Source: S015-6 sp964479535
GTDB taxonomy: Bacteria; Desulfobacterota; DSWW01
Direction of reading: 5' to 3'
NCBI GenBank assembly: GCA_964479535.1
Contig: CAYZMM010000006.1
Coordinates: 100,738 to 164,737 of the forward strand
Length of the DNA stretch: 64,000 nt
Within the stretch, counting starts at the first letter, position 1; every line of letters begins with the position of its first letter. A model generated the notes under the pieces. The model searched no databases, was not told the origin of the DNA, and saw only the letters and a program-made list of their open reading frames with translations. The translations under genes were made by a program, and so were the position numbers. Below are positions 44,785 to 54,155 of this stretch, piece by piece.

Positions 44785-45789
44785 TCAGGGTGGGGAAGGG
44801 TCTTGTGGCCAGGTCGCTGTTCTTGGCTTCAAACTGACTCCATCATCGGCGCAATATCGCTTGATGAGGTCTACAAAGAACGCTCCCCTGGATCGCCTGA
44901 TGTTGCCCATGCGGGCTTCCTCCTTGGTCTCGCTGAGTGCCCTGAAAATCAGCTCCGGGGACTTGTAGGCCTCCAGGATCCTGCGGGCAAGGAACCCGTA
45001 ATACTTCGTGCTTTTGTGATCCTGAAGTACTTCGATCATCTCGGATACCAGGCCTTGAATTTGAATTTCACGCTCTGTGTGGTCTTCAGGGGAGGCATAG
45101 AAATTAGCATTAACGTTAACGTTTTTTAAAGTACCTCTTAACGGTACGTCTTCCTGTAGCAATTTGCTACAGCTTACCTGAGTAGCAAATTGCCACTTAG
45201 GTGGGTCGCCGACCTCGGAATTCCTCGACCTAAGTGGCAAATTGCTACTTAGGTCTACTGACCCATTTCCCCGGTCAATTACACCGTCTCGGTATTCCTC
45301 AGAGGTCTTCTGTGGGAGCATGAGCCTTAACTCCTCCTCGTCTTCAGGGGTCAAGGGCTCGTCCATGGCGATGTAATACATGTCTGAAGTCCTCACTCTC
45401 TTCCTGGTCAGGGAATCGAAGACATAGCGCTTTTCACGCTTCACGAAATACTGTGCGATGGGTCTCTGCAATTCCCTCAGGATCGTCCATCTCGAGACGC
45501 CGATTTCTTTGGCAAGGGTCTCGTGCTTCGGATAGCACCAATCCCGGCGCTCTTTGGTGAGCTTGTTGAAGTAGCAGTAACGTCTGAGGCGGATGATGAG
45601 GAGGGTGAGCGTGGGCCCGAGCTGCGGGGCCCACTTGTCGAGAAAGTAGTGACTCACGACGGTCACCTTCTCAGGCGAGACGATCTCGTTCCTGCAATCC
45701 AGGTAGATGGGCTGAAATTCTATGGCATCGAGGCCCTTCTTTTCAGCCCACTCCTCGATGGCAAACGGGATGTCCCTGTCGGAAGCCAT
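44785..45789 (-). CDS. Replication-initiator-like winged-helix protein
   Basis: A 334-residue protein. An N-terminal winged-helix region (LGPTLTLLIIRLRRYCYFNKL, then KHETLAKEIGVSRWTILREL at about 88-108) resembles plasmid/phage initiator DNA-binding domains. A variable middle and a helical C-terminus with FLARRILEAYKSPELIF follow. The middle is encoded by DNA that contains large inverted repeats and an AT-rich stretch, as in lambda O. Its ATG abuts the nrdD stop (TAAATG), so it is translationally coupled to NrdD. Initiator function is inferred from the helix-turn-helix, the internal repeats and the element context; a transcription regulator is the alternative. Confidence 0.6.
   Translation of the reverse strand: MASDRDIPFAIEEWAEKKGLDAIEFQPIYLDCRNEIVSPEKVTVVSHYFLDKWAPQLGPTLTLLIIRLRRYCYFNKLTKERRDWCYPKHETLAKEIGVSRWTILRELQRPIAQYFVKREKRYVFDSLTRKRVRTSDMYYIAMDEPLTPEDEEELRLMLPQKTSEEYRDGVIDRGNGSVDLSSNLPLRSRNSEVGDPPKWQFATQVSCSKLLQEDVPLRGTLKNVNVNANFYASPEDHTEREIQIQGLVSEMIEVLQDHKSTKYYGFLARRILEAYKSPELIFRALSETKEEARMGNIRRSRGAFFVDLIKRYCADDGVSLKPRTATWPQDPSPP
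45100..45254. other. Candidate replication origin inside the initiator-like gene
   Basis: A palindrome GTAGCAATTTGCTAC (45156-45170) is followed by a perfect 21-bp inverted repeat (45182-45202 with 45228-45248). The right arm extends into a second near-palindrome ACCTAAGT...ACTTAGGT (45228-45254). An AT-rich, self-complementary stretch (TTAACGTTAACG, 45110-45121, then T6A3) lies next to it. Repeats beside an unwinding-type AT tract inside an initiator gene are the layout of lambdoid origins. Confidence 0.55.
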
Positions 45790-47988
45790 TTACCGGACCT
45801 TCAACCTGCAGCGGGAGGGAGCGGGGAATGCCTGTCCTTCGTACCGGTTCGGTATCGGTCGTGCTGGGGGCAGGACTGGTTCGAAATCTGTCCGGTGCCG
45901 GAACTCCTCGGCCTTGCCCTTGTTCCAGTTTTTCACCGGCCGGTAGTAGCCTACAATACGAGCATAGACCTCGGTCTCCTTGCCGCACTTCGGGCAGCGC
46001 GGTTGCCTGCCTTTGAGGTACCCGTGGTCGGTGCAGACGGAAAAGGTCGGTGAGATCGTGTAGTAGGGGATCGCGGTGGTCTCAGCGATTGCCTTGACGA
46101 GCTTCCTGCATGTGTCCACGTTTTCGATGCCCCCGCCCAGGAAACAGTGGAACGCGGTCCCACCCGTGTATTTCCGCTGCAGTTCCTCTTGGTGATCGAG
46201 GGCCTGGGAGAGGTCGGTGCTGTACTCGACCGGAAGCTGTGACGAGTTGGTGTAGAAAGGCTCGTCCTTTCCAGCAGTCCGGATGTCCTGGTAGCGCTCG
46301 CGGTCTATTTTTGCGAGCCTGTACGAGGTTGATTCGGCGGGCGTGGCTTCCAGATTGTAAAGGCTGCCTGTCGTCTCCTGGTACTCGATGAGCCGCTGGC
46401 GCATGAAATCGAGCACCGAGAGTGCGAAGTTTCTGCCCTGCTCGGTGGCAATGTCCTTTCCGAGGAAGTTCAGACAGCACTCGTTCATGCCCACAAGGCC
46501 CACAGTGGAGAAGTGGTTGTCCCATGTGCCCAGATAGCGCTTGGAGTACGGGAAGAGTCCATCGTTCATGAGCTTCGTGATGACGCGCCGCTTGGTCTCG
46601 AGGGAGTCCCGGGCCAGGTCCATGATGCGCCCGAGCCGCTCGTAGAATTCCTCCGTGGTGCTCGAGAGGTAGCCGAGCCGGGGCAGATTGATCGTCACGA
46701 CCCCGATGGAACCGGTCATCTCATCCGCGCCGAAGAGACCCCCTCCCTTCTTCTTCAGCTCCCTTCTGTCCAGCTGGAGTCTGCAGCACATGGATCGGAC
46801 GTCTCCTGGGTTGAGGTCACTGTTCACGAAGTTCTGGAAGTAGGGGGTTCCGTACTTCGCCGTCATACGGAGGAGAAGTTCTGCGTTCAGGCTCTCCCAA
46901 TCGAACTCCGGCGTCACATTGTACGTGGGGATGGGGTAGGGGAAGCCGCGGCCCTCGGAGTCCCCTTCCATCATTACCTCCAGAAAGGCGCGGTTCACGA
47001 GGTCCATCTCTCTCTGGTAATCGCCGTAGCGGGTTTCCTGCGACTCCCCGCCGATGAGAATGGGCTCGTCTGCAAGGTCTGGGGGTACCAGCCAGTCGAG
47101 GGTGATGTTCGTGAAGGGGGCCTGGGAGCCCCACCGGCTCGGGGTGTTGATGCCGAAGACAAAGCTCTGGATCTGTTGCTTCACCTCCCGGTAGCTCAGG
47201 TTGTCGTGCCGGACGAAGGGGGCCAGGTACGTGTCGAAGCTGGAAAAGGCCTGGGCGCCGGCCCACTCGTTCTGGAGCACGCCGATGAAGTTGACCATCT
47301 GGGCGATGAGCGTGCTCATGTGCCTGGGCGGTTTGGAGCTGATCCGGTTGGGGACCCCGCCGAGGCCGAGCTGGAGGAGCTGTTTCAGGCTCCAGCCTGC
47401 GCAGTATCCGGAGAACATGCCCAGATCGTGGATGTGCATATCTCCGCGGCGGTGTGCGTCGGCGATCTCGGGGCTGTAAATGGAGTTGAGCCAGTAATTG
47501 GCGGTCACGGTGCCGGAATTGTGGAGGATCAGGCCCCCCAGGGAGTAGTTCACGTTGCTGTTCTCCCGCACGCGCCAGTCCGACTGCTCGAGGTACCCAT
47601 CCATGATCCGCTGAATGTCGGAGAGCAGGCTCTTGCTTTCCCGCAGACGGCCGTGCTGGTCCCGGTAGAGGATGTAGGCCTTGGCGGCTCTGGCATGGTT
47701 CCTTCCAATGAGGACCTCCTCCACGATGTCCTGGATTTGCTCCACCCCAGGGATGACACGGGGGTGAAACCGCAGCAGGATATGCCGGCGCACCTGGTTG
47801 GAGCAGCGCATGGCCTCCTCGCGGTCAGGGGTCTCCACGGCCAGCATGGCCTTGGAGATTGCCTGGGTGATCCTTTCCTGGTCGAAGGGGACGAGGGTTC
47901 CGTCGCGTTTGCGGATTCGATGGATCGCGCGAGGGGGGTCAACGGATTCGGGTAGTTCGGTCTTCGTGAGGGCGAATTGCTCTTCCAT
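45790..47988 (-). CDS. nrdD: Anaerobic ribonucleoside-triphosphate reductase (class III)
   Basis: A 732-residue glycyl-radical enzyme that makes dNTPs without oxygen. An N-terminal ATP-cone (RIRKRDGTLVPFDQERITQA) is followed by the large catalytic barrel with SMCCRLQLDRRELKKKGGG, a C-terminal zinc site (CTDHGYLKGRQPRCPKCGK) and the radical motif RIVGYYRPV, glycine G680. GAGGAGC precedes the ATG at 47988. The activating enzyme NrdG is not seen in this window, so it would be supplied elsewhere. Location directly before an initiator-like gene, with abutting stop/start, suggests that nucleotide supply is coupled to element replication. Confidence 0.95.
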   Translation of the reverse strand: MEEQFALTKTELPESVDPPRAIHRIRKRDGTLVPFDQERITQAISKAMLAVETPDREEAMRCSNQVRRHILLRFHPRVIPGVEQIQDIVEEVLIGRNHARAAKAYILYRDQHGRLRESKSLLSDIQRIMDGYLEQSDWRVRENSNVNYSLGGLILHNSGTVTANYWLNSIYSPEIADAHRRGDMHIHDLGMFSGYCAGWSLKQLLQLGLGGVPNRISSKPPRHMSTLIAQMVNFIGVLQNEWAGAQAFSSFDTYLAPFVRHDNLSYREVKQQIQSFVFGINTPSRWGSQAPFTNITLDWLVPPDLADEPILIGGESQETRYGDYQREMDLVNRAFLEVMMEGDSEGRGFPYPIPTYNVTPEFDWESLNAELLLRMTAKYGTPYFQNFVNSDLNPGDVRSMCCRLQLDRRELKKKGGGLFGADEMTGSIGVVTINLPRLGYLSSTTEEFYERLGRIMDLARDSLETKRRVITKLMNDGLFPYSKRYLGTWDNHFSTVGLVGMNECCLNFLGKDIATEQGRNFALSVLDFMRQRLIEYQETTGSLYNLEATPAESTSYRLAKIDRERYQDIRTAGKDEPFYTNSSQLPVEYSTDLSQALDHQEELQRKYTGGTAFHCFLGGGIENVDTCRKLVKAIAETTAIPYYTISPTFSVCTDHGYLKGRQPRCPKCGKETEVYARIVGYYRPVKNWNKGKAEEFRHRTDFEPVLPPARPIPNRYEGQAFPAPSRCRLKVR

Positions 47989-48200
47989 GGGGGTGCTCCT
48001 CGTTTCCGGTAAGTGCTGCGCGGTTGAGTTTGTCCCCTGATCGCCGGACCCAAATGCCGCGTGATGAGGGTCGGTCAGATCGGGTACTGTTGGTTCTCAG
48101 TGGTTCTTCGGTTTGATCAAGCAGGTTCCCGGTTGTTCGGGACGGTGGCGGGCAGTACATGGAGAGATTTCTGCAACGCCTGTGCCAGTGTGGCAGGACG

Positions 48201-48242
48201 ATCTTTCTTGGCCTTCCGCTGGAAGGCGAGGCCAAGAAAGAT
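48201..48242 (-). terminator. Strong hairpin downstream of the integrase gene
   Basis: ATCTTTCTTGGCCT (48201-48214) pairs perfectly with 48229-48242, with a further CCTTCC/GGAAGG stem inside. It follows the integrase stop by about 30 bases on the minus strand. There is no clear U-tract, so it may be a weak terminator or a stability element. Confidence 0.55.
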
Positions 48243-48270
48243 GGGGGCTTGCTTCTCCGGTTCGCGACTC

Positions 48271-49464
48271 TCAGGCTCTTTGGGATCTTTGCCTGGGCTG
48301 GGTGCTCTTCACCTGTTTCTTTTTCTTCTTCTTTTCTTTTGTTTCAGTGCCCTTGACCGTCTTTCCAATGAGGTCTCCGGCAAGATTGGAAGCTCTCCGT
48401 AGGGCGTCATCCCGGAGGTGAGCGTATCTTTGCGTCATTAGGGGAGATTTGTGTGTGAGGAGTTTCTGTAGTGTGTACAGATCCACCTGGCCGGAGGAGG
48501 CGAGTATGGAGGCGTAAACGTGACGAAGCCCATGAAGGGGTCTAAAATCCTTTGGGAGTCCGGCCTTCTGCTTGATCTGATTGACGTGCTTGTTGATGTC
48601 CGTCCGCTGTCGTCCGCCTCGTCCAGGAAAGACATATGGGCTGTCCGTCCTTGGATGTGACTCCAGGACGGCTCTGGCCATATCGTTCAAGGGGATCTTT
48701 TCGTCTGGCCCCCCTTTGGGGTCGACAATGGAAATGAATGCTCGGTCAAAATCGATATGTTCCCATTTCAACTTGAAGAGTTCCCCTCGACGCAACCCGG
48801 TGAAGAGAGCCATCTTTATCATGGGGCCTGCCTGGGCATGTGTGTCCGCCTCGATGGCTTCGAACAGGCGCGTCAGCTGTTCCGGGGCCAGGTCCTCTGT
48901 CTTGAGGTTGTGGACGCGGGGCATCTCTATCTTGAAGGGGAGGGGATCACAGAGTCTCTTCTTGACGCCGAAGTTTATGAGCCTTCGCAGCAATTCGAGG
49001 ACGTTCTTCACGGTGGCAGGCCTTTTCGTTCTTGCAAGCCTGATCCTTATGCGATCAATATCGAAAGGGGACAGATCCCTCGGTTCCTTTGTGCCAAGAT
49101 GGGGCTTGAGGTGCTTCAGATAACGATTCTCGTCTTTCTTGATTCCCTTCAGGGCTGGGTGGGATTTCTTGTATTCCGACCAGAGACGTTCGAGAGTCCA
49201 TGTAATCTGCTGGGTGGCTTCCTCTTGCTCCCTTCGTTCCCTGTTCGACGGCAGGTCGCCTTGAATTCGTTGGACCCGAATCTGGGCCGCCTTGGCCGGG
49301 GTCATGTTGTCTTGGAACTGGCGGCCGGCTTTTTCCTCGATGAGCTTTCCGTCCTTTCTGTAGAGGACATAGTACACGCGTTCCGGTTTGCCCGAGCCGA
49401 TGGCCGTGGAATCGACGTAGTAAACTCCGGGGTATTTTGTCTTGGTCCTGGGTTTCTTAGGCAC
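48271..49464 (-). CDS. Tyrosine recombinase (phage-type integrase)
   Basis: A 397-residue integrase. An N-terminal arm-binding region (KYPGVYYVDS, VYYVLYRKDGK) and a SAM-like core-binding domain precede the catalytic domain with R in TGLRRGEL, HGLRH, and THKSPLMTQRYAHL carrying the second His and the Tyr nucleophile. All catalytic residues are present. The lysine-rich tail is low complexity. GTG start at 49464 with AGGAGG upstream and a good promoter behind it. It lies about 160 bp from a tRNA-Met 3' fragment, the usual spacing of int and att, so it should integrate the element at that tRNA gene. Confidence 0.93.
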   Translation of the reverse strand: MPKKPRTKTKYPGVYYVDSTAIGSGKPERVYYVLYRKDGKLIEEKAGRQFQDNMTPAKAAQIRVQRIQGDLPSNRERREQEEATQQITWTLERLWSEYKKSHPALKGIKKDENRYLKHLKPHLGTKEPRDLSPFDIDRIRIRLARTKRPATVKNVLELLRRLINFGVKKRLCDPLPFKIEMPRVHNLKTEDLAPEQLTRLFEAIEADTHAQAGPMIKMALFTGLRRGELFKLKWEHIDFDRAFISIVDPKGGPDEKIPLNDMARAVLESHPRTDSPYVFPGRGGRQRTDINKHVNQIKQKAGLPKDFRPLHGLRHVYASILASSGQVDLYTLQKLLTHKSPLMTQRYAHLRDDALRRASNLAGDLIGKTVKGTETKEKKKKKKQVKSTQPRQRSQRA

Positions 49465-49518
49465 TTTATCCTCCTAAACGGGTAGGAAGGTACCCAACAT
49501 TTCCCCAACACAGAAACT

Positions 49519-49547
49519 GTATAACAGGGGACAAACCGGGATGTCAA
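49519..49547 (-). promoter_or_regulatory. Promoter of the integrase gene
   Basis: On the minus strand, TTGACA (49547-49542), a 17-base spacer and TTATAC (49524-49519), about 55 bases upstream of the integrase start. Close match to the sigma70 consensus. Confidence 0.7.
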
Positions 49548-49624
49548 GGGTGGTATTATCCCTGTAACATACTGAAATTAAGACATTCTGGTAAATCGAC
49601 GGAAATGGGGGTAAGAACGGTTCT

Positions 49625-49674
49625 GGGGGCTCATAACCCGGAGGTCGGTGGTTCAAATCCACCCCCCGCTACCA
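49625..49674 (+). other. Attachment site: 3' fragment of a tRNA-Met (CAT) gene
   Basis: The 50 bases from the anticodon arm to CCA match a tRNA-Met: GGGCTCATAACCC gives a CAT anticodon loop, GGTGG-TTCAAAT-CCACC is a perfect T arm, and CCCCGCT plus ACCA is the acceptor 3' strand. The sequence to the left does not supply the D arm or the 5' acceptor strand (AGCGGGG expected). It is therefore not a whole tRNA but the 3' part that integrases use as an att core, here directly beside the integrase gene. Confidence 0.8.
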
Positions 49675-49683
49675 ATAAAATCA

Positions 49684-49716
49684 AGGGGTTAGGCGAAATG
49701 CTTAACCCCTTTTCTT
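49684..49716 (+). terminator. Rho-independent terminator after the tRNA fragment
   Basis: AGGGGTTA and TAACCCCT form an inverted repeat around GGCGAAATGCT, followed by TTTTCTT. It is a standard hairpin plus U-tract immediately downstream of the tRNA 3' end. Confidence 0.8.
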
Positions 49717-49896
49717 ATGCCAGAAAATGGTGTCCCCGGCACTGTCCCCGGCACCCCGAAATCATTGCGCTTTTTCCTCTTCCCCTTAGTTTGCTCCAGA
49801 TCCATCGATAAGAATCTGTACATCCCATAGTCCCGGTGGGAGAATAGGGAAGGGGAAAGAACCTGCCGGGGACGTCAAGAAAAGGGGGAGAAAGCC

Positions 49897-50124
49897 ATGC
49901 GAACCTTGCTTGTCTTCGCTCTGCTCGCCCAACTCGTGGTTGTCCCGGATGCGATCCAGAAGGACACGCTCCGAATCGAGCGGGATGGCCTGAAGCAGGG
50001 GGAGATCCGCCGGGATGTGCTCAACCGGGATCAGCTCCGCATGTACGATTCGAAGGCGTTGGTGGGGACGTGGAAGCGTGACGTAATCCTTCGAGACCGG
50101 TACCGGTTTGAGGAAACACGTTAG
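49897..50124 (+). CDS. Small exported hypothetical protein
   Basis: A 75-residue protein with GGGGGAGAAAGCC before the ATG. The first 20 residues (RTLLVFALLAQLVVV) form a signal peptide. The mature part is charged with a loose repeat of R/D-rich units (RIERDGLKQGEIRRDVLNRD, VILRDRYRF). No family recognised. It lies beyond the att site, probably in the neighbouring mobile or chromosomal DNA. Confidence 0.6.
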   Translation: MRTLLVFALLAQLVVVPDAIQKDTLRIERDGLKQGEIRRDVLNRDQLRMYDSKALVGTWKRDVILRDRYRFEETR

Positions 50125-50403
50125 AGGAAGGATCCCGGGCCTAGGCCAGAAGACCGTAGCAGGGCGGAATTTCCTGGCCGAACCACTTGGGATCTAAACA
50201 CATTCTGATATTATCCCAAACTTGATCTAAGGGCTCGCTCATAAATAGATTCACATAAGACAGGGATAACTATGCCAGTATGAGGATCTTGTGAGTTGCC
50301 TTGGACTCGGATGATGGCGCCTTTTGAAAGGGCTATTGTTTCTGAATCGATTGTGGCAACATTTCCCTTGACGCAGGCTGAAAGAAGGGATAATGTTGCC
50401 ATT

Positions 50404-52067
50404 ATGAAAACAGCGACATTCCATCCAGAGACGGTTGCCTCGTTCCTGAAGCGGCGCAAGATCGCCACGCTCAGGGAAATCGGCGAGGCCATGGAAAGTG
50501 CCTCGGATCGCACCGTATTTCGCAATCTGAGCCGACTGGAGTACCTGAGCAGCTACAGTCATCGGGGCAAGTTCTACACGTTGAAGTCGATCGCCCAGTT
50601 CTCTCACGAGGGGCTGTGGAGCTTGCGTTCGGTGTGGTTTTCGCGCTTCGGCACGTTGCTGGAGACCGTGGTGGCCTGGGTGCAGCGCTCGGAGGCGGGA
50701 TACGATGCGGCCGAGTTGAGACGTGCGCTGCACGTCGAATCGAAACATGCCCTGACCCGCATGGTTCGCCAAGGCCGACTCCAGCGCGATGTGGTCGGCA
50801 ACCGTTACGTGTATTTCGCAGCCGACGATGCCACAGCCAGTCAACAACGTAAGCGCCGCGATGCTCATGTTACGGCCTCCCGGACAACGACCATGATCGT
50901 CTCCAACCCGGACTTGGCCATCGACGAAGCGAAAGCCACCCTCCTGTTGTTCTTCAGCATACTCAACGAGAAACAGCGGCGGCTGTACGCCGGGCTAGAA
51001 TCCCTGAAGCTGGGACACGGAGGTGATGCGCATATTGCCAAGCTGTTTGGCATCGATCCGCATACGGTGGCGCGCGGACGCCAGGAACTGGAGGCCGGAC
51101 AACTGGAAGGACGGCCGATACGCGCCAAGGGCGGGGGGCGACTTTCGCAGGAAAAAAAACGCCTGACATAATCCGGGTGCTTGAACGCATCATGGAAGAT
51201 GACACCGGCGGCGATCCGATCAAAGGATGTAAATGGACGCACAAGACCACAGCCAAGGTTGCCGAGGCCCTCAAGCCGGCTGGCATCCACGTATCGGCCA
51301 ATACCGTGGCACGCTTGCTCAAACAGATGGACTACTCCCTGCGTGTGAACCTCAAGAGCCTGGAGTCCGGACTGAGCAAGCCGCCGGACCCGTCCGAGCG
51401 TGATGCACAGTTCCGCTATATCATGAAGCAGAGTCGAAGGTATGCCGCGGAAGGAATGCCCGTGATCAGCGTTGACACCAAGAGTCGTGAACTGATCGGC
51501 CCGTTCCATCAGGCAGGCCGCCGATGGAGTCGCGAACCGCTGGAAGTCTTCGACCACGACTTCCCCTCGGACGCGGATGGCGTGGCGATACCCTACGGCA
51601 TCTATGATCCCTTTCGTAATCACGGTTTCGTTTCGGTCGGCACGACCCGCGACACCTCCCAGTTCGCGGTCGATGCCATCAACACTTGGTGGACCGAGTT
51701 TGGCACGCGACATTATCCGCGTACCGATCGACTGCTCATCCTTGCCGACTGCGGCGGAAGCAACGGCTATCGCATCCTCTTGTGGAAGCACCAGCTCCAG
51801 CACGCTTTCTGCGACCGCTTCGGCATCCGCGTGTGCGTCTCCCACTACCCGCCCGGCTCCTCGAAGTGGAACCCCATCGAACACCGGATGTTCTCGTTCA
51901 TCAGCAAGAACTGGGCGGCCCAGCCTTTGCGAGACTACGAGACGGTGCTGAACTTCATACGCTCCACCAAAACCAGCGGCGGCTTGCGCGTATGTGCCCG
52001 CTTGAACACCAAGGACTACCTGTCGCAATCTAGAATCATTCATCAAGACAGGGCAGGAAAACACTGA
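50404..52067 (+). mobile_element. ISAzo13-like transposase in two frames
   Basis: Frame 1 (50404-51171) encodes 255 residues: a winged-helix-like N-terminal region, then a COG-type transposase start (LNEKQRRLYAGLESLKLG, FGIDPHTVARGRQEL). Frame 2 (about 51153-52067) continues as EDDTGGDPIKGCKWTHKT with catalytic-region strands VISVDTKSRELIG, LLILADCGGSNG and SKWNPIEHRMF. An A8 run at 51152-51159 joins them: a one-base slip gives SQEKKTPDIIRVLE, as in intact homologues. So this is either programmed frameshifting or a frameshift mutation in a single 550-residue transposase. I could not define the element's terminal repeats. Confidence 0.75.
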
Positions 52068-52135
52068 CAGGGGGAGAGCATGAGATCTCAGATCTTCTCG
52101 ATCCATCAACCAGAGAGAGAAGAGGAGAGATCGAC

Positions 52136-52583
52136 ATGGAAGAGAGAATGAACGGAGGCGTACGGGGCAAGGGGGAGGCAGCAGGGAGGCAGAAGGTTCC
52201 GAAACGGGGGCGTCGGTACTCGGAGGGGGAGAGGGAGGCGATTTTGAGGTATGCCGAGGAGCAGGATGTGGCCGGTGCGGCGGAGAAAAATGGTGGGCTA
52301 CCGGGCCGAGACACAGCTGGCGAACCTAGTGGGTCCACTGCTCCCGTGCCGGGAAGACGAGGCCCGGAAGTTCATGCGCCAGGTCTTCGACCTGCCGGCG
52401 GATTTAGTCCCAGACTACGAGCAAGAAAAGCTCGTGGTTCGGTTGCACAGCATGGCGACTCCGCGCCACAACCGCGCTCTGAGCGTCCTATGTACCGTGC
52501 TAAACGATCTGGACGTCTGCTACCCGGGCACCACACTCAGGCTGGTGCTAGAGGCTACGCAGGCGCCGACAGTGTCGCAGTAA
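52136..52583 (+). pseudogene. Fused remnants of two transposase genes
   Basis: The first 50 codons (from ATG 52136) read GRRYSEGEREAILRYAEEQDV, the start of an IS OrfA-type helix-turn-helix, cut off after GAAEK near 52285. From about 52290 a different frame encodes the C-terminal end of a DDE transposase (VFDLPADLVPDYEQ, RLHSMATPRHNRALSVLC, YPGTTLRLVLEA) and stops at 52583. Both ends are missing, so neither can work. Confidence 0.7.
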
Positions 52584-52699
52584 TTACCGGCGTATGTCCG
52601 GGGCCCTGAATTTGTGGGTCGATCAGTTGGTCTATGGGGGATACGACAACTGGCGCTTGCCTAGAGTGTTGCCTGTAGATGGTGCGAATTAGGGCTTGT

Positions 52700-54098
52700 C
52701 AAGAATTTAGTTGAAATTGTTTGAGGCTCCCCATCCATTTCTTTTACGCAGCCTTCCTTACAGCGCGATCTTCTCTAATCTCTTCCTCGATGGCAGAGAC
52801 GACCTGTGCGATCCCGCCATATCCCTTCACTCTTCGAAAGGACTTCTCGCAATGAAGCAGGATGGCGGCCAACCACCTTTGTCGCATGTTGCTGTTGCGA
52901 GCCCGTTTTACGTTGCGTTCGCAGTGCCTGACGAGGGAGAACATGCTTTCAATCGGGTTGGTCGACTGCAGCGTTTTCCGAAGCAATGCCGGAACCTTGA
53001 GGCGATGGAGAGTGAGGAGCTCCTCCAGAGCTTCCTGCAGAGAGTCGGCTGCGGATTCGTTGATCGCTCGCAGCCATTTCTCCAAATCCAGAAGCATTCT
53101 CCTGGCATCCGCATAGCTGTTCTGCTCCAGGGCTGTCCGGAACTGCCTGTGAGCGTAATCCCTGTACTTCTTGGGAAGATGGCGCTGAATGTTGCGGTCC
53201 TTGTGAATGGTGCAGCGCTGGTGGATGAACTTCTTGCCGAACCGCTCCCTGAGCGCCTTCAAAATGCCGGCGCCCCCGTCGGTGACCCACAGGATCCGCT
53301 TGGATAGTGCCAATCCTCGGAACTCCAAATCGCTGAGCAGATGCTGGCAAATCTCAGAGTTCTCGCTCGATCCCTCCCAAAAACCCAAAGGCATCTTCTT
53401 GCCGTCCAGATCAATGCCCAGGGCCACGATGAAGGCCTGCCCTCCCCGATGAATCGTATCCAGGAAGATCGCAAAGGGCTTGAACTCCTTCAGGCTTCGG
53501 CTCTTGAATTCCTCGAGTCGTTTGCTCGTCACCTCCACAACCCGTCTGGAGACCGAACTGGCAGAAACCCCAAAGGCATGGGCCGAGGCAATCACGGTAT
53601 CCGCATACTTCCGCCCCGATATCCCCCGGAGAATTTTGCCCATCAGCTCATCGGAAAACTGTCCCCGCCGCTTCATCTTCACATAGCTCTCAATGGGAAT
53701 CTCCCGGTTTTCCGCCTGGTTGCGCAGACGAGGGTGAAACAGCCGAACCTTCTGATCCCCAATGTAGATCGACCCCTCTTGCGAGGCCCACTTCTGGATG
53801 TTCGGATCCAGGGGATGATAGTCGGGTCCCGCCTTCTCCAGCCGTTCCATGTCCATGATCGCTTCGGCAAACATCTTACCCATCTCAAGCATCATCGCAT
53901 CAAAAGCCAGCTTCCCGTCTGCCAATACACGATAAAGACGATCTGCGACCCATTCCTCTCCGCCCAGTTGTCGAAATGCCCGGTTTGCTTTCTTCCGCCT
54001 TCTTGTGCTCTCTTTCATAAGAGGCTCCTTTCCTTGGTTGAGGTCCTGTGGATCTTTCCACAGGGGAGCCTCCTTTTCAATTTCAAACTAAATTCAGG
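52700..54098 (-). mobile_element. IS256-family insertion sequence
   Basis: Terminal inverted repeats with GAATTTAG, TTGAAATTG and GAGGCTCCC blocks at 52703-52732 and 54064-54096 enclose one transposase gene. The element looks complete. Confidence 0.8.
52744..54018 (-). CDS. IS256-family transposase
   Basis: A 424-residue Mutator-type transposase. The three acidic residues appear in FAIFLDTIHRGG, LWVTDGGAGIL and TNPIESMFSLVRH. Between them lie the family CTIHKDRNIQRHLPK segment and the zinc-like C...H set. GAGCCTC and AAGGAGCCTCT lie before the ATG at 54018. It appears intact. Confidence 0.9.
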   Translation of the reverse strand: MKESTRRRKKANRAFRQLGGEEWVADRLYRVLADGKLAFDAMMLEMGKMFAEAIMDMERLEKAGPDYHPLDPNIQKWASQEGSIYIGDQKVRLFHPRLRNQAENREIPIESYVKMKRRGQFSDELMGKILRGISGRKYADTVIASAHAFGVSASSVSRRVVEVTSKRLEEFKSRSLKEFKPFAIFLDTIHRGGQAFIVALGIDLDGKKMPLGFWEGSSENSEICQHLLSDLEFRGLALSKRILWVTDGGAGILKALRERFGKKFIHQRCTIHKDRNIQRHLPKKYRDYAHRQFRTALEQNSYADARRMLLDLEKWLRAINESAADSLQEALEELLTLHRLKVPALLRKTLQSTNPIESMFSLVRHCERNVKRARNSNMRQRWLAAILLHCEKSFRRVKGYGGIAQVVSAIEEEIREDRAVRKAA

Positions 54099-54155
54099 AT
54101 ATCACCAGAGGAACATTGATGGGTATGTACCAGAATGAACTGGAGGGGGAATAAG

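Noticed and set aside
46513..47955. 480-codon open frame on the plus strand
   Set aside because: Antisense to nrdD, which is unmistakable; a shadow frame.
49590..49674. Complete tRNA-Met gene at the integrase-proximal end
   Set aside because: The D arm and the 5' acceptor strand are absent; only the 3' half is tRNA-like, so it is called an att fragment.
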